From: an uncultured Carnobacterium sp.
GTDB lineage: Bacteria > Bacillota > Bacilli > Lactobacillales > Aerococcaceae
NCBI GenBank assembly: GCA_905371865.1
Contig: CAJPNA010000082.1
Location: 1-6,423, forward strand
Direction: 5' to 3'
Length of the DNA stretch: 6,423 nt
Below the pieces are notes generated by a model. It was not told where the DNA came from and searched no databases. It saw only the letters and a program-made list of their open reading frames with translations. Shown here one piece after another: positions 1-6,247 of this stretch; positions within the stretch are counted from its first letter, which is position 1; every line of letters starts with the position of its first letter. The position numbers and the translations under genes were made by a program.

Positions 1-344
1 CTTGAAACATTTCCTTCCTCTACAAGCATCCTTTCAGCTTGCATCGTAGTAAGGCGCTCATCATGAAAAACAATGGGAATTTGGAGTCTTTTTTCTAGAC
101 TTGCTCCATATTGGCGAGAAGCCTCTACTCTTGGACCTTCCGTATTATTCATATTTTTTGGTAGACCTATCACAATTTTCTCAACACCGTATTCTTCTAC
201 CAATTCAACAACACGTTTAAAGCCAAATTCAGAAGCATTTTCGTTTATCGGAATCGTTTCAACTCCTTGAGCAGTCCAGCCCATTAAATCACTAACGGCG
301 ACGCCCACGGTTTTACTTCCGACATCTAAGCCCATCAATCTCAT
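1..344 (-). CDS. ruvX: Putative pre-16S rRNA nuclease / Holliday junction resolvase-like protein RuvX (YqgF), C-terminus cut by window edge
   Basis: This YqgF/RuvX-family protein has an RNase H-like fold. The family is linked to maturation of the 5' end of 16S rRNA and was earlier proposed to resolve Holliday junctions; it acts in the cytoplasm. The 114 visible residues begin MRLMGLDVGSKTVGVAV, with the catalytic-type Asp at residue 7. The family signature IVIGLPKNMN lies at about 57-66, and DERLTT at about 95-100 carries further acidic active-site residues. Family members are about 140 aa, so roughly 25-30 residues lie beyond the left edge. I chose the ATG at 344 because AGGAAGAG ends 9 bases upstream. 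An in-frame ATG at 353 lies inside the ireB stop region but is too close to that ribosome binding site. One base separates this gene from ireB, so they are almost certainly co-transcribed and probably translationally coupled. Identification is secure; the exact start is slightly less so. Confidence 0.93.
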   Translation of the reverse strand, partial: MRLMGLDVGSKTVGVAVSDLMGWTAQGVETIPINENASEFGFKRVVELVEEYGVEKIVIGLPKNMNNTEGPRVEASRQYGASLEKRLQIPIVFHDERLTTMQAERMLVEEGNVS

Positions 345-345
345 A

Positions 346-612
346 TTAGGCATCTCTTCCTGTAGAACGAATATAATGTCTAATGAGTTCTTCCAAAATC
401 TCATCTCTTTCGTGACGACGGATTAAATTACGCGCATCTTTATGTCTAGGAATATATGCTGGGTCCCCAGACAATAAATATCCTACGATTTGATTGATTG
501 AACTATATCCTTTTTCATTCAACGCATCATACACGATAGTTAAAGTTTCTTGAACGCTTTTTTCATCCTTTTCATTAAACTTAAATAGGACTGTTTCATC
601 TATTGAACTCAT
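346..612 (-). CDS. ireB: IreB family regulatory phosphoprotein (UPF0297/DUF965, YrzL-like)
   Basis: This is a small cytoplasmic protein of 88 aa, the normal family length. In Enterococcus faecalis, IreB is phosphorylated by the PASTA-domain Ser/Thr kinase IreK and negatively influences intrinsic cephalosporin resistance; elsewhere in Firmicutes its role is poorly known. The family core is plain: the run INQIVGYLLSGDPAYIPRH at about residues 39-57, then a basic and acidic helix RRHERDEILEELIRHYIR at about 64-81. The N-terminus reads MSSIDETVLF, so Thr7 is present. Residue 4 is Ile where, as I recall, the enterococcal protein has a second phosphorylated Thr. The start at 612 has the ribosome binding site GAGGTG five bases upstream. 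The gene sits between alaS and ruvX, the standard Firmicutes order, and probably forms a two-gene or longer operon with ruvX. Identification is very secure; function in this organism is inferred. Confidence 0.95.
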   Translation of the reverse strand: MSSIDETVLFKFNEKDEKSVQETLTIVYDALNEKGYSSINQIVGYLLSGDPAYIPRHKDARNLIRRHERDEILEELIRHYIRSTGRDA

Positions 613-641
613 ACCGACACCTCATTTCAATATATATGCTT

Positions 642-670
642 ATTTTACAGGATTTTCGCTAAAACTACAA
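642..670 (-). promoter_or_regulatory. Probable sigma-A promoter for ireB-ruvX
   Basis: On the minus strand TTGTAG (670-665) is followed by a 17-base spacer and TAAAAT (647-642). Both boxes match the housekeeping consensus at four or five of six positions. It lies just after the alaS terminator and about 30 bases before ireB, so it would give ireB-ruvX expression independent of the alaS T-box. Supported by sequence match only. Confidence 0.5.
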
Positions 671-720
671 TTGATACTTACCGATTCTTAAACTTTTAGA
701 AAGCCTTTCCTTTGCTTTTA

Positions 721-763
721 CAATAAAAAACTTCCTTAAAACTCATTCATAAGCTTAAGGAAG
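721..763 (-). terminator. Intrinsic terminator after alaS
   Basis: Read on the minus strand, CTTCCTTAA (763-755) pairs perfectly over 9 bp with TTAAGGAAG (739-731). The loop is about 15 bases, and TTTTTTATTG follows immediately. It lies 18 bases past the alaS stop codon. On the plus strand only a weak GTTTTCT tail follows the stem, so efficient termination is expected only in the alaS direction. Confidence 0.9.
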
Positions 764-780
764 GTTTTCTAATTATGGTC

Positions 781-3423
781 TTATTTAGCTAAATATTCTT
801 TTAATAATTCAAACGCTCGTGGAATACCAGATGGGTTTTTACCACCTGCTTGAGCCATATCAGGACGGCCTCCGCCTCCACCTTGGATAGCTGGAGCAAT
901 CGCCTTAATGATATCGCCTGCTCTTAATCCTTTTGCATTTGCATCTTTTGATACAGCTACTAAAAGGTTGGCTTTATCAGCAGAAGCAGTGCCGACTACG
1001 AAGATATCACTCGCACCTTTTTGTCTCCAAGTATCTGCTAATTGACGTAATTCATCCATTTCTTTATTTTCTAGAGAAACGGTAATGAATGAAGTTCCGT
1101 TCACTTCTTCTACATTGTTGAAAACATCAGCGACTTCAGCTTTCATGATTTTAGCTTTCAGTTTCGCAATTTCACCATTTGCTTCTTTCAATTCTTGACC
1201 CAAAGTAGCCACACGTTCTACAACTGTATCTAATTGGATTGCTTTAACTTCACCAGCCACTTGTTTTAATAAGTTTTCGTGATGGCTTAATAGGTCAAAT
1301 GCCTCTTTACTTGTCACAGCTTCGATACGACGAACTCCGGCTCCAATACCAGATTCAGAAACAATCTTGAACAATCCGATTTCTTGAGTGTTCGCTACAT
1401 GAATACCACCACAAAGTTCGATTGACCAGTCACCAATGTTGACCATACGTACTAAGTTGCCGTATTTTTCACCAAAGAGTGCCATTGCCCCACGGCTCTT
1501 CGCATCTTCAAGTGTTGTTTCAATCGTCACTACTTCTAAACCAGCCCAGATTTTTTCGTTTACGATGCGTTCCATTTCAGCTAATTCTTCAGCCGTTACT
1601 TGTCCAAAGTGACTGAAGTCGAAACGTAGTGTTGTTGGTGTTACAAGAGAACCTGCTTGGTTTGCATGAGTTCCTAGAACATCTTTCAATGCTTGGTGTA
1701 ATAAGTGAGTCGCTGTGTGGTTTTTAATGATTTTCGCACGTTCAGATGCATCTACCACTAATGTGTATGTTGCATTTACTTGTAAGTCAGCTAATACTTC
1801 TACAGTGTGCAATGGTTGTCCGTTAGGAGCTTTCTTCACTTGTAACACATTCGCTACAACCGTACCACTGGCATCTTGAATGGTACCGTTGTCTGCTAAT
1901 TGTCCACCCATTTCAGCGTAGAATGGTGTACAATCGAATACTAATTGAGCATGTGCATCTTTATGTGCAGATTCTACTAATTCATCATCGACAACGATGG
2001 CTTTTAACACGCCTTCTTCTGTTGTTGAAGCATATCCAACAAATTCGCTCTCTACAGTGATATCACGTAGTACTGCAGATTGTACGTTCATTGATGTTTC
2101 AGTATTACGAGCAGCACGCGCACGGTCTTTTTGAGCTTGCATTTCTGCTTGGAATCCTTCTTCATCGACAGTGAAACCATTGTCGCTTGCATATTCTAAT
2201 GTTAATTCATAAGGGAATCCATATGTGTCATACAGTTTAAATGCATTTTCTCCAGAAAGTGTTGTTTCATTTGAAGCTTTCATGTCTGCAAAAATAGTTT
2301 CTAAGATTGCTAAGCCATCGTGAATAGTTTCTTGGAAACGATCCTCTTCGTTTGCAATCACTTTTTGGATGAATTCCATGTTTTCAGTTACTTCTGGATA
2401 GTAGCTATGCATAATTTGAGCCACTGTTGGAACTAATTTTGTTAAGAATGAACCTTGAATTCCTAAACGTTGTCCGTGCATTACAGAACGACGGATTAAA
2501 CGACGGATGATATATCCACGACCTTCGTTTGAAGGAAGCGCGCCATCCCCAATCGCAAAGCTTACCGCACGAATGTGGTCAGCGATTACTTTGAATGAAA
2601 CATCTAATTCTTTAGAGTCATTGTACTTCTTACCAGCGCTTAAGCCTTCTAATTGCTTAATAATTGGCATAAATAAGTCTGTTTCGAAGTTTGTTGGTGT
2701 ATCTTGGATAACAGATACGACACGTTCTAGACCCATCCCCGTATCGACGTTCTTATGTGGTAATGGTGGATACGTTCCGTCTGGCATATGGTTGAATTGA
2801 GAGAATACTAAGTTCCAAATTTCTAAGTAACGTTCATTTTCACCACCAGGATAGTTTTCTGGATCATCTTCTGCCAAGTTATTATATTTTTCTCCACGGT
2901 CGTAGAAAATCTCAGTATCCGGACCACATGGACCTGCACCGATATCCCAGAAATTATCTTCTACTGGAATGATATGATCTTCTGGCAGACCTATTTTTTC
3001 CATCCATAACGCTTTTGTTTCTGGATCTTTTGGATAATAAGTTACGTATAGGCGGTCTGGATCAAGTCCTAACCATTTTTCACTTGTTAAGAATTCCCAT
3101 GCCCATGGAATGACTTCTTCTTTGAAGTAATCTCCAATTGAGAAGTTCCCCATCATTTCGAATAATGTATGGTGACGAGCTGTGTGTCCTACGTTTTCGA
3201 TATCGTTTGTACGAATACTCTTTTGAGCATTGGTAATACGTGGAACTTCAGGTGTTTCTGTTCCATCGAAGTATTTTTTAAGAGTGGCAACCCCTGAGTT
3301 AATCCATAATAATGTTGGATCGTTTACAGGAATTAAGCTCGCACTTGGATGCACCTTATGTCCTTTTTCTTGGAAAAAATCAAGGTACATTTGACGAATT
3401 TCGCTACTTGATAGTTTTTTCAT
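781..3423 (-). CDS. alaS: Alanyl-tRNA synthetase
   Basis: This cytoplasmic class II synthetase charges tRNA-Ala with alanine using ATP and has an editing domain that removes misacylated Ser or Gly. At 880 aa from the chosen start it has the normal bacterial length. The catalytic domain (about 1-240) shows HPSASLIPVNDPTLLWINSG near 25-44, ARHHTLFEMMGNFSIGDYF near 82-100 and motif 3 GMGLER at 229-234. The tRNA-recognition region follows. The editing domain holds the zinc-site HTATH (His569, His573) and CGGIH (Cys671, His675). The C-Ala/DHHA1 domain ends in the Gly-rich run GGGGGRPDMAQAGG at about 848-861. A longer in-frame ATG at 3525 would add 34 residues, but these are translated T-box leader. 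ATG 3423 is preferred because AAGAAGGAG lies 7 bases before it; ATG 3429 is only one base from that site. Expression is controlled by the upstream T-box. CGGIH differs from the more usual CGGTH. Confidence 0.98.
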   Translation of the reverse strand: MKKLSSSEIRQMYLDFFQEKGHKVHPSASLIPVNDPTLLWINSGVATLKKYFDGTETPEVPRITNAQKSIRTNDIENVGHTARHHTLFEMMGNFSIGDYFKEEVIPWAWEFLTSEKWLGLDPDRLYVTYYPKDPETKALWMEKIGLPEDHIIPVEDNFWDIGAGPCGPDTEIFYDRGEKYNNLAEDDPENYPGGENERYLEIWNLVFSQFNHMPDGTYPPLPHKNVDTGMGLERVVSVIQDTPTNFETDLFMPIIKQLEGLSAGKKYNDSKELDVSFKVIADHIRAVSFAIGDGALPSNEGRGYIIRRLIRRSVMHGQRLGIQGSFLTKLVPTVAQIMHSYYPEVTENMEFIQKVIANEEDRFQETIHDGLAILETIFADMKASNETTLSGENAFKLYDTYGFPYELTLEYASDNGFTVDEEGFQAEMQAQKDRARAARNTETSMNVQSAVLRDITVESEFVGYASTTEEGVLKAIVVDDELVESAHKDAHAQLVFDCTPFYAEMGGQLADNGTIQDASGTVVANVLQVKKAPNGQPLHTVEVLADLQVNATYTLVVDASERAKIIKNHTATHLLHQALKDVLGTHANQAGSLVTPTTLRFDFSHFGQVTAEELAEMERIVNEKIWAGLEVVTIETTLEDAKSRGAMALFGEKYGNLVRMVNIGDWSIELCGGIHVANTQEIGLFKIVSESGIGAGVRRIEAVTSKEAFDLLSHHENLLKQVAGEVKAIQLDTVVERVATLGQELKEANGEIAKLKAKIMKAEVADVFNNVEEVNGTSFITVSLENKEMDELRQLADTWRQKGASDIFVVGTASADKANLLVAVSKDANAKGLRAGDIIKAIAPAIQGGGGGRPDMAQAGGKNPSGIPRAFELLKEYLAK

Positions 3424-3654
3424 CTTCATTCTCCTTCTTTTTATAAATAAAAAAACTGCCCCATTGCTGCAAGGGCGTCCTACCGCGGTACCACCTTGCT
3501 TACAATGAAACAGCTGTTCATTCATCTCTAATTCCGATAACGCTGGATGGGCGTTTGTATTTCTACAAAGTTTTCAATCGGGAGCACGATTTTGATGGCT
3601 ATTTTCACCAGACAAGCCTCTCTAATAAGTAAAATCTCAATCCGATTGCTTACC
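3424..3654 (-). promoter_or_regulatory. T-box riboswitch leader of alaS (tRNA-Ala sensing)
   Basis: This leader lets transcription of alaS continue when uncharged tRNA-Ala binds it. Stem I is closed by CAATCGG (3648-3642) pairing with CCGATTG (3581-3575). An inner helix pairs ATTTT (3635-3631) with AAAAT (3593-3589). An AGAGAG bulge and a GGTGAAAA distal loop at about 3624-3602 match the usual T-box apical architecture. The unpaired 3' strand CGTGCTC contains GCU at 3585-3583, a probable alanine specifier codon. Hairpins follow: TTTGTA-GAAA-TACAAA (3569-3554), AACGC/GCGTT (3555-3539) and AATGAA/TTCATT (3522-3504). The T-box motif AAGGTGGTACCGCGG is at 3497-3483. Its UGGU bulge (3493-3490) would pair with an ACCA tRNA end, which fits the A discriminator base of tRNA-Ala. 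The T-box class is certain; the specifier position is inferred from hand folding. The start coordinate assumes initiation about 7 bases after the -10 box. Confidence 0.95.
3449..3476 (-). terminator. T-box regulated terminator, competing with the antiterminator
   Basis: On the minus strand GCCCTTG (3476-3470) can pair with CAA and GGGC (3466-3458, with a two-base bulge), followed by AG and seven T residues. The same CCTTGC strand (3474-3469) can instead pair with GCAAGG (3499-3494) to form the T-box antiterminator. The two structures are therefore mutually exclusive, as expected for transcription antitermination. It ends about 26 bases before the alaS start, with the ribosome binding site in between. 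Confidence 0.85.
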
Positions 3655-3660
3655 TTTAGA

Positions 3661-3689
3661 AGTATACGAAAAGAGCCTTGTTTTGTCAA
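3661..3689 (-). promoter_or_regulatory. Strong sigma-A promoter for the alaS T-box transcript
   Basis: TTGACA (3689-3684) and TATACT (3666-3661) are separated by exactly 17 bases, close to an ideal housekeeping promoter. The -35 box begins at the base directly after the stop codon (TAG, 3692-3690) of the histidine kinase gene. Stem I of the T-box begins about 12 bases after the -10 box, which fits the expected transcription start near 3654. Confidence 0.92.
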
Positions 3690-5381
3690 CTATTGCAAGT
3701 CTTGTTGCCTTTTTATCGGAATGCGTAAATAGACCTTTGTATACTCATTTGATTTTGAGTCAATCGTCATCGTAAATGCTTCCCCAAAAAATAGTTTCAA
3801 TCGTTCAGTGACATTCTTAATTCCAATACCACCAAGCTGTTTTGATGAAGTTTCTTTCCCACTCATTCCGACGCCATTATCGGCAATGCAAATTTCAATC
3901 CATTCATCAATCTTTAGAAGTGTAATATCAATTTGCCCTGGTCTATCGATTTCTTTAATTCCATGATAGATTGCATTTTCTACGAGAGGTTGAATAACAA
4001 TTTTTGGAATCATAATCGGAGGAATTTCTTCTGAAAAATCGATTCGATAATTTAACTTATCGCCATATCTTTCCTTTTGAATAAATAAATATTGTCGTAC
4101 ATGCTCTATTTCTTGTTGTAATGTTACTAATTCATTTCCCGCATTCAGCGAAAGTCTAAAATAATTAGAGAGTGCTTTGGTAATTTCTACTACTTTTTTA
4201 TGGTCTTGAAATTCAGCCATCCAAATAATAGTCTCCAAAGTATTATATAGAAAATGCGGATTAATTTGACTCGTTAATGCCTTTAATTCATAAACTCTGG
4301 TCAGTGCTTCTTGTTCTTTTTCATCCTGCATGAGTTTTTCAATTTTCTCTAACATTTGATTGAAACTAGCAGCCAACACTTGGAATTCTTGCGCACCGTT
4401 CTCCTGTGCTCGAATCGTAGTGTCTCCCTCTTCAACTTTCTTCATGACCTGGCCTAATTGTTTTACAGGAAGCAGTTGATAACGCATCAGAGCATAAATT
4501 CCAAACATACAAATCATTAAACTAACAATCCCAACAGCACTCACAATCGCAAGCAATTTGAACGACGTCTCTTTAAAACTACTAAACGAGCTTACCCCAA
4601 CTAAGACCCAATCACCGTTTCCAACGATACTCTTATGAACGAAGTAATCTTCAGAGACCATCGAATCCATCGGACTATTGGAGATATCTTGAACGGACAT
4701 TTGTTTTTCTACCGACTCGAACACTTCAGAATCCGGATGATAAATAATCGTGCCATCTTTTTCAATGACAAAAGCATATCCATTTGTTCCTAAAGAAAGT
4801 TCTTTAACATACTTTTCTAATTCTTGATAATCTACATCTAAACGAATCACACCAAGATGTTGTCCATCTTCTCCTTTTATTTCCTGACTAATAGAAATAA
4901 CCACTTGATTACTATTATTTTTCGTCGATTTGATAATAGGCGTGTTTGATTTTAGGATAGCTTCTTTATACCATTCTTGCGCCATCATATCTGTAGATGT
5001 TACCATCTCTTCATCCATGCCAGTCTTTAAGATTCTACCATCTTTTGTCACAAATAGGATGGCTCTAAAGCCTGGATGACTCTTTAAAATAGTATCAAAC
5101 AACTGATGAATTGCATCCTTGTTGTTTGCATGGTCGTTTTGGGCATAGGTTTGAATTTCTTTTGATTGGGCTAATGCTATTGAGGTTGATTTTAAATTAC
5201 TAACATATTGCTCAATATATTTTGCACTCGTATCTATCTCATGAATCGTATGCTCTTCCACTTCTCTATGAAACAGTTCACTACTTTGAACCCAGTAGAA
5301 GCTACCAATGATGACTACAAGTACACATAGCATTAAACTCAGATATCCAAATAAACGTGTTGCTAAAGACTTTTTTCTCAT
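3690..5381 (-). CDS. Membrane sensor histidine kinase, Cache-HAMP-His_kinase-HATPase (YesM/LytS type)
   Basis: This sensor kinase of 563 aa probably phosphorylates the response regulator encoded just upstream in the same operon. A short cytoplasmic start MRKKSLATRL leads to a first membrane helix at about 11-31. An extracellular region of roughly 240 residues (about 33-273) looks like a Cache sensor, with GYAFVIEKDGTIIYHP at 201-216. A second membrane helix at about 275-298 and a HAMP linker at about 299-352 follow. The kinase region has SQINPHFLYN with the probable phospho-acceptor His376, an N-box QPLVENAIYHG (Asn469), DNGVGM at 501-506 and GGIGIKN at 517-523. This is the His_kinase (PF06580) plus HATPase_c pattern of YesM-like proteins, and all key residues are intact. 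The start overlaps the regulator's stop by 4 bases (ATGA), and GGAG lies 7 bases upstream, so translation is probably coupled. The ligand is unknown; relatives often respond to sugars or other small molecules, but nothing here identifies one. Confidence 0.95.
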   Translation of the reverse strand: MRKKSLATRLFGYLSLMLCVLVVIIGSFYWVQSSELFHREVEEHTIHEIDTSAKYIEQYVSNLKSTSIALAQSKEIQTYAQNDHANNKDAIHQLFDTILKSHPGFRAILFVTKDGRILKTGMDEEMVTSTDMMAQEWYKEAILKSNTPIIKSTKNNSNQVVISISQEIKGEDGQHLGVIRLDVDYQELEKYVKELSLGTNGYAFVIEKDGTIIYHPDSEVFESVEKQMSVQDISNSPMDSMVSEDYFVHKSIVGNGDWVLVGVSSFSSFKETSFKLLAIVSAVGIVSLMICMFGIYALMRYQLLPVKQLGQVMKKVEEGDTTIRAQENGAQEFQVLAASFNQMLEKIEKLMQDEKEQEALTRVYELKALTSQINPHFLYNTLETIIWMAEFQDHKKVVEITKALSNYFRLSLNAGNELVTLQQEIEHVRQYLFIQKERYGDKLNYRIDFSEEIPPIMIPKIVIQPLVENAIYHGIKEIDRPGQIDITLLKIDEWIEICIADNGVGMSGKETSSKQLGGIGIKNVTERLKLFFGEAFTMTIDSKSNEYTKVYLRIPIKRQQDLQ

Positions 5382-6124
5382 ACATTAGCTCCGTTTCTAA
5401 ATTTTTTTGGAGTAACTCCCACTATTGATTTGAATCGGTAGGAAAAATAATTCATATCTTCAATCCCTACGGCTTCTGCTATCTCATATATTTTCATATC
5501 GGTAGATAATAAAAGTCTTTTCGCCATTTGAATGCGCTGTTCTGTTACATATTCTTGGAAAGACTTACCAAGTTCTTTCTTTATAAGCATACTTAAATAA
5601 TTCGAACTAAATCCTAATTGTTTTGCCAGTTCTACAAGAGATAATTCCGGATTAGATAATTGCTCTAAAATCAATTTCTCAAAGTGAACAGATTCAGATT
5701 GACTGGTATTCTTACTGGCTAATTCTAATAGTCTTCTTTGTTTTTCTTCTTCATTCAATTTTGAGACAACTTTTATAAGCAAGGATTCAATTTCTGTTTT
5801 GGTAACAGGCTTTAGAATATAATCATCGACCCCTAATTTAACTGCTGATAGCAAGTAATCCACATAATCATATCCTGTTAAAAAGATAATTCTTAATTGT
5901 GGAAATTCCGCTCTTGCTAATTGAGCCAAAGTAATTCCATCCATTTTTGGCATATTAATATCCGTCAGCAAAATATCTGGTGCCTGCTCTTGAATCATTG
6001 CTATCGCCTGTTTACCATTTTCGGCCTCTAGAACACTTGATATCCCTAAACTTTCAAAATCAACAAGAGAAGCAATCCCTTTTCGGATAACTGGTTCATC
6101 TTCTACAATCAAGATTGAATACAT
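5378..6124 (-). CDS. Response regulator with AraC-type DNA-binding domain (YesN-like)
   Basis: This cytoplasmic transcription regulator of 248 aa is the likely partner of the overlapping histidine kinase. The receiver domain (about 1-122) starts MYSILIVEDEP with acidic residues Glu8, Asp9 and Glu10. It has the phospho-acceptor Asp55 in LLTDINMPKMDG, the switch Thr83 in FLTGYD and the conserved Lys105 in ILKPV. A short linker (about 123-147) is followed by an AraC/HTH_18 domain at about 148-245. That domain shows two helix-turn-helix units: LSLVELAKQLGFSSNYLS, and IYEIAEAVGIEDMNYFSYRF followed by the signature VGVTPKKFR. The protein is shorter than many YesN members because the linker is small. 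I chose the ATG at 6124 since AGGAGGGG lies 5 bases before it. An in-frame ATG at 6145 would overlap the -10 promoter box and lacks a ribosome binding site. Target genes are unknown; self-regulation is possible. Confidence 0.95.
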   Translation of the reverse strand: MYSILIVEDEPVIRKGIASLVDFESLGISSVLEAENGKQAIAMIQEQAPDILLTDINMPKMDGITLAQLARAEFPQLRIIFLTGYDYVDYLLSAVKLGVDDYILKPVTKTEIESLLIKVVSKLNEEEKQRRLLELASKNTSQSESVHFEKLILEQLSNPELSLVELAKQLGFSSNYLSMLIKKELGKSFQEYVTEQRIQMAKRLLLSTDMKIYEIAEAVGIEDMNYFSYRFKSIVGVTPKKFRNGANV

Positions 6125-6143
6125 AAAATCCCCTCCTGTTTCC

Positions 6144-6171
6144 ATTATACTCTTTCATAAAACTTTTTCGA
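6144..6171 (-). promoter_or_regulatory. Probable promoter of the two-component operon
   Basis: A perfect -10 box TATAAT lies at 6149-6144. The best -35 candidate is the weak TCGAAA (6171-6166), with a 16-base spacer. The start of transcription would fall near 6137, at the first base of AGGAGGGG, giving a leader of only about 13 bases. The poor -35 box suggests dependence on an activator, possibly the regulator itself. An inverted repeat AAAACT (6180-6175) / AGTTTT (6164-6159) covers the -35 area. Confidence 0.6.
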
Positions 6172-6184
6172 GTGAGTTTTGCAT

Positions 6185-6241
6185 AAAAAAATGCTTTAAA
6201 AGAGAGAAATTCCCATCATTAACCCCTCTGCTCTAAAGCAT
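6185..6241 (-). terminator. Intrinsic terminator after msrB
   Basis: On the minus strand ATGCTTTA (6241-6234) pairs over 8 bp with TAAAGCAT (6198-6191). Extra partial pairing between AGAG-rich and CTCT-rich arms lies inside, and the stem runs into a stretch of seven T residues. It starts 7 bases after the msrB stop and separates that gene from the two-component operon. The plus-strand side has no good T run, so it is probably one-directional. Confidence 0.85.
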
Positions 6242-6247
6242 CTATTT

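Noticed and set aside
73..270. Plus-strand open frame of 65 codons
   Set aside because: It lies wholly antisense to ruvX, whose conserved motifs are clear, and it has no recognisable domain or ribosome binding site.
2507..2800. Plus-strand open frame of 97 codons
   Set aside because: It is antisense to the conserved catalytic part of alaS and reflects that gene's codon use; there is no independent support.
3424..3525. N-terminal extension of alaS by 34 residues from an ATG at 3525
   Set aside because: The extension is translated T-box antiterminator and terminator sequence. It has no ribosome binding site at its start, and the family begins at the MKKLSSSEIR-type N-terminus with a strong site before ATG 3423.
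3554..3569. Hairpin TTTGTA-GAAA-TACAAA considered as a separate terminator for the kinase gene
   Set aside because: The stem is AT-rich and only 6 bp, with no T run after it. It fits as an internal hairpin of the T-box leader.
3547..3732. Plus-strand open frame of 61 codons
   Set aside because: It is antisense to the T-box leader and the kinase 3' end, whose structure and promoter explain this sequence.
6125..6145. Upstream start for the response regulator (METGGDF extension)
   Set aside because: The ATG overlaps the TATAAT box and would lie upstream of the predicted transcript start; ATG 6124 has an excellent AGGAGGGG site and matches receiver-domain N-termini.
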